Positions 1 through 8,677 of a DNA stretch of 64,000 nt are shown in pieces. Position numbers and translations under genes: made by a program. The stretch spans positions 53,163,109 through 53,227,108 of the forward strand of contig NW_027184085.1 of the NCBI RefSeq assembly GCF_041296385.1, read 5' to 3'. This DNA is from Aphelocoma coerulescens (Eukaryota > Chordata > Aves > Passeriformes > Corvidae). The notes under the pieces were generated by a model. It worked only from the letters and a program-made list of their open reading frames with translations. It was not told the origin of the DNA and searched no databases. Within the stretch, counting starts at the first letter, position 1; the number at the start of each line of letters is the position of its first letter.

Positions 1-346
1 TACCTTTAGTGCCGCCGAGATGGGGTGGGGGGAGCGAAGCAGTTGGAAGCGTCTTATCTGCCTCCTCTGATCTTGGGAGCAGTTTGGCTGCAAGGCGGCC
101 GCCCGTCCTCCGAGTTGCAGGCGCGGTGCCCGGTCGCTGCAGCCGAGCCTTGGCCCACTCCCGGTGCTCTCAGCACGGCACGCAGCAGCAGGGGAGGGGT
201 TCCACAACTCACTCGTGGTTCCGCTCCAGGGCTGCAGGTTCGGGGGGTTCTCCTCAGGCGGGCGGCGTCAGCTCCAGGAGGCCTCAGAGTGTCTCGCAGC
301 AGGCAGTGGTGGTGGTGGTGGGGGGGGGGGGGGGGAGAGGCAAGGG
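1..346. other. CpG-rich segment without a recognised gene
   Basis: GC-rich, CpG-rich sequence directly beyond the env stop codon, where a polypurine tract and 3' LTR would be expected on the minus strand. I see neither. Open frames here (for example plus 25-369 and minus 54-425) have low-complexity composition and no family resemblance, so I do not call them genes. It may be leader sequence of the second retroviral gag fragment that lies across the unit boundary (11039-11295), or captured host DNA. Copies are at 11383-11728, 22814-23159, 34245-34592, 45678-46022 and 57113-57459. Confidence 0.6.
306..335. repeat. (GGT)n followed by poly-G tract
   Basis: Four GGT triplets followed by 16 G. The G run is 16 in units 1-3, 21 in unit 4 (after only three GGT), 15 in unit 5 and 17 in unit 6, so it is the most length-variable site in the array. 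It could form a G-quadruplex on the plus strand. Part of the variation may be sequencing error in a homopolymer. Confidence 0.85.
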
Positions 347-2230
347 TCAGCCTTCTTCGGTGGTGGTGATTTGAATACAGCGTACAGAGGGGGAGAAGGA
401 AAGGAGTAAGTGTTGTATCATGCATTTAACGCAGCCAATACCAACGATTAGCAATGCAATTCCAGTAGCAATTGTTATTGCAAGTTGTGCTAACCATTTT
501 CCCCACCCTGTGAGCCCAAAATACTTTAGGATGGTAGTGACCCATGAACTATCAAATACTTCTCGCGGTTGCATTGCATGAAACAAATTTCTAGTATGAT
601 TACTTATTTCTCTCATCTTAGCTCATGCCTCCTCAGCGGAGCTAGAGGCATTATGAATTGTAATACAACCCTCAGTTTCTGTTCTATTGAACATCCCACA
701 AACTCCTTGTTCTTTTAACAATACCATATCTAAAGCTAATCTATTTTGCAGAGTCATTTTAGTATTTTGCTGGACTTGGGTGTATAATTCTCCAAATGCA
801 TCTTGTGTCCAATTGCTTCATATACTTAATTGCCAGGTAATATCTTCTAATACGAACTGGTGTCTTTTAAAGGTAACATAGGGAGTAAAGAAATTTTCCA
901 GAAATAGAGATACTTTTTGTCCAGTGGTATAGTAATCTGGAATGTCAACTCCTTGAATTGCCCATTCTGCTCTTTGTGTTGCCTTTGAAGAGGGAACACT
1001 ACGACAGTGACGTTCTTTAGACACTTTGGTGAAAGTAAAAATACGTCTGGGGCAAAGGGAGGGAATTCCAATTCCACACCTAAGTCCAGCATGTTGTTCT
1101 AATGACAAATGTGAATAAAATATCTCATCAGAGCATCCCCAAGCCATTCCAAGAGGGGCTATATATTTTGCAGTTTTCCACTTAGTTGCATCTGCATAAT
1201 CAAGGACGGTGATTTTTGGCTTAGTATTGATTGGAGTCCCACGGACTGGGTAGTGGCTAAAAGGAACTCCACATGGGTTGAGAAGGTATTTGTAGGAGGA
1301 GTTACAGGACTCATCTTGATTTCTCCAGCCTTTTGAGAGGTATCCCCAGCAAGTACACACATCAGTTCCTAATGTTCAAATTCTAAGTGAAAACCATGTT
1401 TCTGGAGGATCTCCTGGTCCTTCTTTGCATGTTATCACCTTTGAGCAATTGAATAGAGGACTATCTTCTTTTGTAGTCTTTTTTTTTAGTCTCTAAATTT
1501 ACCTTTAAGAACTGTTTGTACAGAGCATGCCCACATTAAATGTTGTCAGTCGATTGGGGTTCTATTCGTTATGTTCGGAAGTTGACCACAGCAGGAAGGG
1601 TTAAAAACTGTGCTATATTTGCCTTCATCTACATCTGGTGTGTAGAGTGGGTCAAACCGTGGATCCCATGGGTAAACAAGGCAGGGCTGTTTAGCATTAT
1701 ATTCCTCAAAGGTTATTGTCTCAGGGCTGAATTTACTTTTATCTAATTTGATGGCTGGGTGAGGGGATTCAATTTGAGATAAGATGGTTCTATTTACCTT
1801 TGGACGCCTAGTTCTACAATATTTCTGGTGCAACTGTCCTTCATGAGGTGCATCAGAAGGTGGGTCATATGTTTGGTAAAGGTTATGTACTATAGGGGTA
1901 CCTCTGCACTCAACTTGGGCTCCATTTTTCTTACTTGTCCACTGTTCAGGTAGAGGCAATGGAGCTGCCACACTAGTCATATTGAGGACAAAAGATAAAT
2001 TCAAGGGTACTATGTAAGATGGCAATCCTGGTTCAGCAGAATCAGGTAATGTTACACATACACCTTGATCAGTAGGATTCCATATTTTTGCAAACCCTTT
2101 TCCTAATTTCCAGGCAAGGTTCCTTTGATCTAGCTCTGCTAGCTAGCTCTGCTGAGCACATGCACAAGGTAAATAAGCATAAAAATAGAGCTAACATGTT
2201 ACAATCACAATTACCAGTAAACCGAAGCAT
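347..2230 (-). pseudogene. env: env pseudogene (surface + transmembrane subunits)
   Basis: Retroviral envelope remnant. An ATG at 2230-2228 opens a hydrophobic signal-peptide-like segment (about residues 12-27), overlapping no earlier reading frame of pol beyond its stop at 2341. The surface subunit follows in other frames: about 2025-1546 and 1360-821, rich in Cys, Trp, Pro and N-glycosylation sequons. The transmembrane subunit spans about 817-347, with a heptad-like leucine-rich ectodomain, a Cys pair separated by ten residues rather than the usual CX6CC, and a membrane span near 495-430 followed by a short tail. Breaks are a 13-bp tandem duplication at 2131-2156, a frame change between 1546 and 1470, an in-frame TGA near 1372, and TGA codons at 820-818 and 625-623. 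It cannot encode a complete envelope. The C-terminal 89 codons from 616 remain open. Confidence 0.88.
2131..2156. repeat. 13-bp tandem duplication in env
   Basis: The word TAGCTCTGC recurs with a period of 13 bp (2131 and 2144), separated by TAGC. Thirteen is not a multiple of three, and the signal-peptide frame and the following surface-subunit frame differ by exactly one base, so this duplication is sufficient to explain that break. It is present in every unit. Confidence 0.8.
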
Positions 2231-2340
2231 AGTTCGTAGCTGAGGTTTTTCATGCACAGTCCTGAATATTTTTTTCTCCTGTTGTTCAGTTACCTGTGAA
2301 AGACAAGAAAAAGTCTGTCCAGCCCCTTTCAGGGCTAATA

Positions 2341-2970
2341 TTAAAATGTAGGAATAAGCCAGCGAGAGCTTATTTTGTGTTCTTTGCCATAAGCATCGTT
2401 TGCTTTCCAGGTATGCATGTTCAAAGGAGTAGTGAGTACCATGGGTACAGCTCCTGCGGTAGGCAGTTCCACCCATACAGGCTGTCCTGGGAAGCGTGCG
2501 GGTTTTTGATTACCTGTAGGTTTAGATGTTGCTGGTATCAAGGAGGGAGGCTGCAGATAAAAAGCTGTGAGTCTGGGACATCCATTTACTCCCCATTGCT
2601 CATGTACTGTTTTCACAGCATCCCATAGTCGTTCAGTCCAATTAGAATGTTGAGGTTTCAGAAATCGCTTAAGCAGGCCATTTGTTCTCTCGACGATGCC
2701 ATTTGCTTGTGGATAATGGGGTGTGTGAAATATCCACTGGATGCCTTCTTCTTTGGCCCATTTTTGGACGATGGTCGCTGTGAAATGTGCCCCGTTGTCG
2801 GATTGGATAGGTACAGGTTTTGGAAAGAAACTGAACCACATTTTAAGGGCTTCTAATGTGTTTGCACTAGTTGCCCGAGAGAAGGCTCCTGCTTGGACTA
2901 GTCCTGACCTGGCTTCTACCGACACGTGTTGTTTGCCCTCAGACTTTCCAAAAGGTCCAATATCATCTAC
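2341..2970 (-). pseudogene. pol: Integrase catalytic core and C-terminal domain (pol 3' part)
   Basis: This frame holds the DD35E catalytic core of a retroviral integrase. The first Asp lies in a WQVD context at 2967-2965, the second in SDNG at 2799-2797, and the Glu in a VERTNG context at 2691-2689. There are 35 residues between the last two acidic residues, as expected. The C-terminal part is Trp- and Pro-rich and ends with a stop at 2341, about 110 bp before the env start. It is out of frame with the upstream RNase H/zinc-domain frame; the shift falls in the short GA-rich stretch near 2990-3000. The three catalytic residues themselves look intact. Confidence 0.9.
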
Positions 2971-3670
2971 TTGCCATGTGTCCCACAGTCCCTTTCCTGT
3001 CTCTGATATGTGAGGGGGGTTGTTCTAAAGGGTGACGCTCTGATCGGGTCCGGCACTGCTCGCATGAAGATCTGCAGGTACGGCACATTTCCCGAGTCCC
3101 CGGCCATCCTCTGCTCGCTGCTTCCTTGTATAGGTCTTGTGCCCCGGTGTGCTGTCGCTTTAAGTGCAACCATTCTAATAATGGATCCCAGTTTTCTCTT
3201 GGAGGTTTTCTACTTAGTGGGGCTAATCTGGCCCTCTCATCTACTTTGTGATTCCAGTGGCTAGTTGGGGTTTCCTTTTCTTGATGAGAGGCTACCCAGC
3301 CAACTAAAAAATTCCCCTTTTTTGCTACAGCAAGAATTTCTTGCCATTTTTCCTTTTGCCAAGCAGGGACCCTGTTTACTTCCCAGTCCTTTTTGTCCCA
3401 GAAGGGGAGCCATTCAGTACACCCTTTGAACACAGCAAAAGAATCAGTGTAAACATATACAGAGTCTGAGGTTTCAGATGCATGGTTAAATACACTCCAG
3501 ACTGCTGCCAGTTCTCCCACTTGTGCACTACCTTCCCCTTCTGTTACAATTTGCTTGCCTGTATTTATTTGTAAGGCTACAGCACCACATTTCCAAACCT
3601 TACCTTCTCGCTTTGCTGATGCATCCGTAAACCACGCATTCTGCAATCGTTCTGAGTACGGGGGGAGCAA
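2963..3670 (-). pseudogene. pol: RNase H and integrase N-terminal zinc domain (pol middle part)
   Basis: The frame begins with an RNase H domain: FTDAS (Asp at 3625-3623), a GEL motif Glu, a YTDS Asp, and a late SH...D segment. It continues into an integrase HHCC zinc-binding domain near 3180-3050, with two His spaced by a few residues and CXXC-like cysteines. It is shifted relative to the reverse transcriptase frame; the break coincides with a six-base C run (minus strand) at 3665-3660. It ends at a stop at 2963 a few codons after the frame has left that of the integrase core. Confidence 0.88.
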
Positions 3671-4970
3671 CTTGGATCATAGAAGGTGAAAAGTCAGTGG
3701 TGCTATTTAGGGTTACCTCATCTTGTAGAGGAAGATTTTTGCGAGCTCCTTCTGTTACTTGAAAAATGGTGCAATAATGTTCCATTTGAGCATACCGTTT
3801 GCAAACAGAGGCACGTTGGGCCACCCCGTCAGGGGGTGGGATTCCTGCCAAAACTGACTTGATGACTTGAAAAGGTTCCCTTAAAATCAGGGGTTGTTTG
3901 TGGGTAGTTTTCTCTGCTTCCTGAAAAGCAGTGCTGACCACGAATAAACTTTTTTCCCAGGTAGAATATCGTTTTTCTGCATCTTTAAAACTGCGTGAGT
4001 AAAAGCCTATGGGTCTGGTAGGACCATCGGGTCCTTTCTGCCATAAATGTATAGACAGTCCAGAGCTTGCAAATCGCCATTCCATGTGTACTGGATCAGT
4101 GGGATGTATAGGAGCTAGGGATTGGTATGTGTTAGCTTCAAAAATTAGGAGTTGTAGGGCCTCATCGTGCAAGGGAGTCCAATCCCACTTTGCTTTTTTT
4201 CCTAGCAAATCATACAGGGGCCTTGCAATTATTGAAAAGTCAGGAATGTGTTTCCTCCAAAAAATTAGCAGGCCTAAAGCATGCTGCAGGTCTTTTTTAG
4301 TCTCTGGGGTTTCAATTTGGTCTAGGTGGCTGAGGGTGAATGGGGCTATACACACCATTCCTCCTTTCCACCAGATTCCCAAGAATTTTACTTCTAGGGA
4401 AGGGAGTTGTACTTTTTCAGGAGGAATACGTAAGCCCGGGGATTCTAGATGTTTAATGATGTTTGTTTGTGTTGTTTGTACAGGTGTAATCTCATCTCCT
4501 GCCACCAAAATGCCATCAATGTATTGGTATACTCTTACTCCTGGTGCAGGAGGAATGAGTGACAATTCTTGTGCTAGTGCATGATGTGCTAGAGTGGGTG
4601 AGTGTTTGAATCCTTGTGGGAGGCGAGTGAAAGTATATTGCTGGCCCTCCCCCGTGAAAGCAAAACGCTCCTGATCTTGTTCCTGCGAGGGGACCATAAA
4701 AAACATGTCCTTGACATCAATAGTGGCCATAATTTGATGAGCTTGTTCTTGTCTAGTAGCTCTCAGCTCAGCAATGTTTGGGACTGCAGCAGTGAGAGGC
4801 CCTGTATTTGAGTTAAGCCGCCGATAGTCTCCTGTCAGTCTCCAGTTGCCATTAGGCTTGCGGACTGGCCACACAGGAGCATTGTAAGGGGAACGTGTTG
4901 CAATCACTATTCCTTTTTCTTTCAAATGTGCAATAATTGGTGTGATTCCTTCTCTGGCTCCTAAAGGCAA
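3600..4970 (-). pseudogene. pol: Reverse transcriptase with YIDG active site (pol 5' part)
   Basis: Reverse transcriptase fingers, palm, thumb and connection in one 456-codon frame. Visible motifs are WPVRKPNG and WRLTGDYRRLN near the start, TIDVKD with the first catalytic Asp at 4718-4716, LPQGFKHSPT, and the active-site box QYIDG at about 4526-4512. The box should be YxDD; the second Asp codon is GGC (Gly, 4514-4512), one transition from GAC. That change by itself should abolish polymerase activity. The apparent frame start is a TTG, so it is not a true initiator. The domain normally continues from protease, from which it is separated by a frame change at a seven-base C run (5007-5001). Confidence 0.93.
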
Positions 4971-5007
4971 GGGGTAAGGTTTGACATTGGTTACTAGGGA
5001 GGGGGGG

Positions 5008-5370
5008 AAGAGCAGGAGCAGAACTTAACAAACACAAATGGGAGGTTTCCTGCCCCAAAGTCCCTATTTTTCCTTCTTCATTGGTCCAAGGCCTTCCCTT
5101 TAGGAGGTCCAGACCCAGTGAATTTGTAGGAAATTCACCTGTAATCATTAGGGTGTCAACTGCTTTCTCTTCTGCCGGTAACCAGCGTCTTACCTTTGCT
5201 GTCATCTGGGCTTGGCTATTCTCAAAAACATCTGTGACACGTATACTCTTACGTGAGGGAGTGATTCCACGTGAGGAGGCATCTTCAATTTTAAGGGCAG
5301 ACACCTGAGCACCAGTATCTACTAAAAAAGTTACCGGGGCTTTGTGGGGACCAGTAGGACAGGTTATTAA
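5008..5370 (-). pseudogene. pro: Retroviral aspartic protease remnant
   Basis: A short frame with the aspartic-protease signature FLVDTGAQ; the catalytic Asp-Thr-Gly codons are at 5319-5311. A retropepsin flap region and hydrophobic C-terminal segment follow. About 120 residues is a normal retropepsin size. The frame begins inside the gag stop (CGT TAA TAA) in the -1 register relative to gag. No heptanucleotide slip site of the XXXYYYZ type is visible there, so programmed frameshifting is not supported. At its end the frame runs through the C7 run (5007-5001) and loses register with reverse transcriptase. Confidence 0.85.
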
Positions 5371-6939
5371 CGGGTCTCCTCTGGAATTGTTAGAAAGGCG
5401 CCTGATGTGAATCCACCCTTCGCCCCCTGGCTTACCTTCTGCAAAGATAAGGGTTTTCTGTCACCTTCCCTTTCTTGTGGTTCCTCCAGGGGAGGGGCTG
5501 TAGCAGGGACAGCTTTTAATGGTTCCTCTTTTGCTGGCCACTCTTGGATGAATAGTTCTAATTTATTAGTGGGCTGGCCATCCATTAGGGTCCTTGGGAC
5601 TCCCTTTTGTAAGCCCGCAATCCACAGGGCATTTCTTTTCTCCTTGCGTTCTTCCCCTGTATTTGTTTGTCTACCCAGCCCAGGGGAGAACCTTACCTTT
5701 TGGAGTTTTGCTGGGGACAGGGTTCTGCACTCTGTGCGCCGAATTGATCTAGAATCAGTTGCATTTGAAGGAATTGGGCCATATTTTCTCCCGTAATTAA
5801 TTAATTCTTGTGCCACCTTCCCCCCCAGGTCCAAACCTTCCCTTTTGCCCGGTTAAGACTGAGGGAAATAGCTGCTGCCTCCAAGGTGGCTACAGCTCTT
5901 TCTGCAATTGGGAGACTTTCTATTTGTCCTTTTAGCTGCATGCCTATGGGTTTCACAGCTTCAGGGAGGCCTCTGATAAGAGGTATCATTCTCTCAGGAT
6001 CCACAGGCACCATCACTGGAGATTCACCTCGTGGTGTTAATTTCCTATCATGCATCATTTGTAAACGAGCCGCTTTCTGTACACTTTCTACAGTCTGATT
6101 GACATTCCTTACTATAGCCAGGGGATCTCCTCTTTCTGAAGGACTGAGTCTGCCAGCCCAATCAGCAGCTCTCTGGGGAGGGACCAAGGAGCACGGTTAT
6201 CTCCTGTGGTAAGGAAGACTCCTGCCCCTCCAGTACCCTTCTGCCTCTTTTTCTGAGAACAGAATTTGGTCAGCCCGTGTGAGAGAGAGTCTCCAAACAC
6301 ATTCAGTTTCAGATTCTTTGGGACTTTGGCTCTATCCTTCCTTTAGTTTGGCCAATTCAGTAGCTGTAGATGGGATTTCTTTTGTGGTTATGTCAGGTGT
6401 GTCGTCGTCTGAAGCCTCATGGGTGTATTCTGTTTTAATGAAGGGACGGAGCGAGGCTGAGGGCTTTTCTGAGTGATTACGCAAGGATTCTAAGTCCGAG
6501 AGGGGGTACGCTTCTTTAGATAGTTCCAGCTCTGACTCCTTTTTTCCCTCATTTGCTGATCTTGCAAACAGCTCCTCTCGGAGCACACAGACAGTAGCCT
6601 TTTCATTCCTTATCTCTTCCTGGAGGAGGTGGGTGTTAGCTCCAGCTGAAATTGCAATGCTTTAACCAAATGCTGTAATGAAGCAGTAATTTCCATATCA
6701 GCTTTCTGCTGGTGCTCTCTGTGTTCTACTGCAGCTAGCACAGCAGCAGCTAAGACAGAACATACCACTGGTTGTGCTTTACCTTTTTTGAGTCTCGCTC
6801 CTGTGCGCAGGACAGAGACTCGATCAACGAGTGCTTGGATATTATACCAATAGTTTTGTGCCCAGTCCGTCCCTGGAGGAGATGGCCTGGCACCAAATTC
6901 ATCCAACAAAGTAAACAAAGCTTGTGTATGATGTCCCAT
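5367..6939 (-). pseudogene. gag: gag pseudogene
   Basis: The ATG at 6939-6937 gives an N-terminal Met-Gly, as in myristoylated Gag proteins, and opens 109 codons to 6610. The region then passes through at least three other frames (6586-6332, about 6300-5801 and 5834-5367). A stretch around 6660-6550 has a coiled-coil character when its frames are considered separately. A capsid-like segment lies in 6187-5801 and a basic, Pro-rich C-terminal segment in 5834-5367. I see no CCHC zinc knuckle and no clear major homology region. One frame change falls at a run of seven C on the plus strand (5820-5826). Gag should form the virion core, but this copy cannot make a full protein. Confidence 0.75.
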
Positions 6940-7436
6940 GTTACTTACAAATGTCGGAGTGATCATTCCTAGAGGATGCCCAGCGTAAAGTAAATTTACA
7001 GAAGTCTCACCCCTGCACTCTGGGAAGGTTCCTCTTCTGCCAAACCAAAGAAAGTTACAAACACTGGAGTAGTCTCTCTTGAGGGACACCCCTTACAAAA
7101 TGGTTTCTGAGGTCCTACTCCTTACACCTCGAGAGCACCTAGTGTTTACCAAAGTTACAAGTCTCAAAATTACTTTCCAAACTCCCGGGTCTTTTACCTA
7201 CAGGAGTGCCAATTTCCCAGACCCTGGGCCTCGGGAGCACCGTTTTAGCTCAGGTGCATGTGCAAACACACAAGCAAGCAAACAAACAAACAAACAAAAG
7301 AGTAAGACAGAGTAAGAAAGGTAGAGAGGTGTTAGGAAATGTAGAAAGGTACGTTGTTTTATTTTCCTAAAATGACCCAATCATAAGAATTAGCAATTCA
7401 TGCATTTTTTGGAAACAACACTCTCATTTTACGGGG
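6940..7436 (-). other. ERV untranslated leader
   Basis: About 500 bp between the primer binding site and the gag ATG on the minus strand. It contains a short (CAAA)n tetranucleotide repeat (plus strand, near 7272-7298) and repeated GTAACTTT-like words, but no convincing gene. A 60-codon open frame at 7380-7198 is a low-complexity Leu/Phe/Cys translation of the repeat. A packaging signal would be expected here but cannot be recognised by eye. Confidence 0.55.
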
Positions 7437-7454
7437 ATCCTGCCGACTATGCCA
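7437..7454 (-). promoter_or_regulatory. Primer binding site, tRNA-Ser type
   Basis: On the minus strand the site begins TGGCATAGTCGGCAGGAT, six bases after the LTR end. It matches 17 of 18 positions to the complement of the 3' end of cytosolic tRNA-Ser of the UGA/AGA type as I recall it (mismatch at position 5). It would prime minus-strand DNA synthesis. Its position just downstream of an AACA LTR terminus supports the reading. Confidence 0.8.
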
Positions 7455-7460
7455 ATAAAG

Positions 7461-7615
7461 TGTTACGATCCGGTTCAGACCCAGAAAAGCAAAGCAGGCG
7501 AAGTCTCTGAGCATAAACCAGAAAGAACTTAGAAGGTTCAAAATATTGCCAGATATGAGATTAAAACCAAACGAGATTAAATGTCGATGCCAAAAAATTG
7601 ATGTATTTTATTTGA
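7461..7615 (-). mobile_element. 3' part of ERV 5' LTR (R-U5 remnant)
   Basis: Minus-strand sequence ending GTAACA next to the primer binding site, with an AATAAA poly(A) signal at 7612-7607 about 150 bp upstream. This fits R-U5. No TATA box or U3-like sequence is clear farther right, where GC-rich unrelated DNA begins around 7620-7640, so U3 is probably missing. The right boundary is approximate. Confidence 0.6.
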
Positions 7616-8099
7616 CAGTAAAAGTAGGGCCCAGTTTGGGGCCAATCACCCTTGCAGTGCCTAAAGGGGCTCCAGCAGAGCTGGAGGGGGGCTGGGAGCA
7701 CCCGGAAGCGGGAGCAGCCAGAGCTGGGAGCACCTGCATCTTGGCCAAGGCAGCTGCCGCCAGGTTTGGTGGTGCCTGAGCAGGGCGGGGACGATGCCAG
7801 GGACATCCCGCAGTGACGTCTTCTCTTTTCCACTGGGCGTGCGCTCGGTCCCAAAGCGGACGCCCATTCTGATCTCAGTCTCACTCCATGTTTAGACACG
7901 CTCACAGTCCTGGATTTCATCCCATGCCAGTGGCAGACCCGTGCAGCCCCAGAGCCAATACCAAGGCCAGGCTGAAGGCAAACGCCACATTTAGCCTTCA
8001 CGCCAATGGTAGCTGTAATGTAAAACCCAGCCCTAACGCCGAGGCCTCTCCTAATTCCAGCCCCTTGCTAAATGCTCAGCCCTAAACCAAATGCAACGG
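7616..8099. other. GC-rich spacer grading into degenerate CCCTAA-like repeat
   Basis: No gene recognised. The first part holds a 12-bp direct repeat GCTGGGAGCACC (7691 and 7723) and a CRE-like TGACGTC at 7814-7820. From about 7925 the sequence becomes Pro/Ala-like repeats of CCAGCCC, CCCTAA and CCAAT words that resume on the far side of the solo LTR. This shows that the LTR inserted into that repeat. Confidence 0.6.
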
Positions 8100-8673
8100 T
8101 GTAATAAATGAATTGGTTTCAGGGTGTTGATTTTTACTGTTTGGATGAGATAGAAAAGAGGGGAGTTGATAGTTGGATACATGGGCATGTTAACGGAGGA
8201 TATTGCGAGACTGTCTGGGTGTAATATTGGAGTGTGAGCACTAGGTGGAGACGCAGTTGGGGATGTGATGACGTGATGGACTAGAAAATGACCTCATGCA
8301 GGTGATGTCAACATCTTGGACCGCTTAGCCAATCATTCGACACCCTCGGGAAATGATTGGACAAAAATGCATCTTGATAAAGACCAATAGAACCCCTGGA
8401 AGCAAGCCAATCAGAAGAAGAATCCAAAATCCACCAATTGTGAACGGACCGAGGGCATAAGAACGGACCTGGGACTTTATCCGGGGAGCTCCTGCGGAAC
8501 TTGGGGTCCAAGGTTGCACCCAGTGGGTCACACTGTCCTTTTTGTGTGCTGCTTTACTCTGGCTTGTCGTGCGGAGCCTGGGCTTATCCTGGGTTCTCGC
8601 TCTCAGTTGTTAATGAATAAACAAACGAGTTGGCTTTTCTCTTTTAAAAAAAGTCTCAGCCTCGTTTATAACA
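8100..8673 (+). mobile_element. Solo LTR, plus orientation
   Basis: A 574-bp element that starts TGTAATAA and ends ATAACA, flanked by ACGG on both sides (8096-8099 and 8674-8677), a 4-bp target-site duplication. U3 carries five CCAAT boxes in either orientation (8329, 8356, 8384, 8407 and 8434), a TATA-like CATAAGAA at 8456-8463, and an AATAAA poly(A) signal at 8616-8621. No internal retroviral sequence is attached, so it is the product of LTR-LTR recombination. Its end sequence differs from that of the minus-strand ERV, so it belongs to another family. It could still serve as a promoter or poly(A) site for plus-strand transcripts. Confidence 0.82.
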
Positions 8674-8677
8674 ACGG

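Larger units (their letters stand above)
347..7615 (-). mobile_element. Endogenous retrovirus, gag-pro-pol-env, inactivated
   Basis: A retroviral genome reading right to left: LTR 3' end, tRNA-Ser type primer binding site, gag, protease, reverse transcriptase, RNase H, integrase and env in canonical order over about 7.2 kb. No polypurine tract or 3' LTR is visible past env, and the 5' LTR seems to retain only its 3' portion with a poly(A) signal, so the element is truncated at both ends. Every gene is broken by frameshifts or stops, and the same lesions occur in all units. Family is uncertain. The serine primer site, the QYID-type polymerase motif and the RNase H residue pattern remind me of class III (ERV-L/ERV-S-like) elements, but an env gene is present, which is unusual for that class. 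Confidence 0.93.

Noticed and set aside
616..820. In-frame TGA codons in env as possible recoding (selenocysteine)
   Set aside because: They accompany several frameshifts in a dead element; no recoding element is visible. Simple decay is enough.
347..2230. A domesticated, syncytin-like env
   Set aside because: Signal peptide, surface and transmembrane parts are in different frames with three stops, in every unit.
5360..5372. Programmed -1 frameshift between gag and protease
   Set aside because: The overlap is in the -1 register, but no XXXYYYZ slippery heptamer precedes the gag stop; decay elsewhere in gag makes the register uninformative.
7437..7454. Part of a tRNA gene
   Set aside because: Only the acceptor and T-arm complement is present, on the strand and in the place expected for a retroviral primer binding site; no cloverleaf follows.
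7925..8095. True interstitial telomere array (TTAGGG)n
   Set aside because: Only scattered CCCTAA words occur among unrelated ones; no tandem run of exact hexamers.
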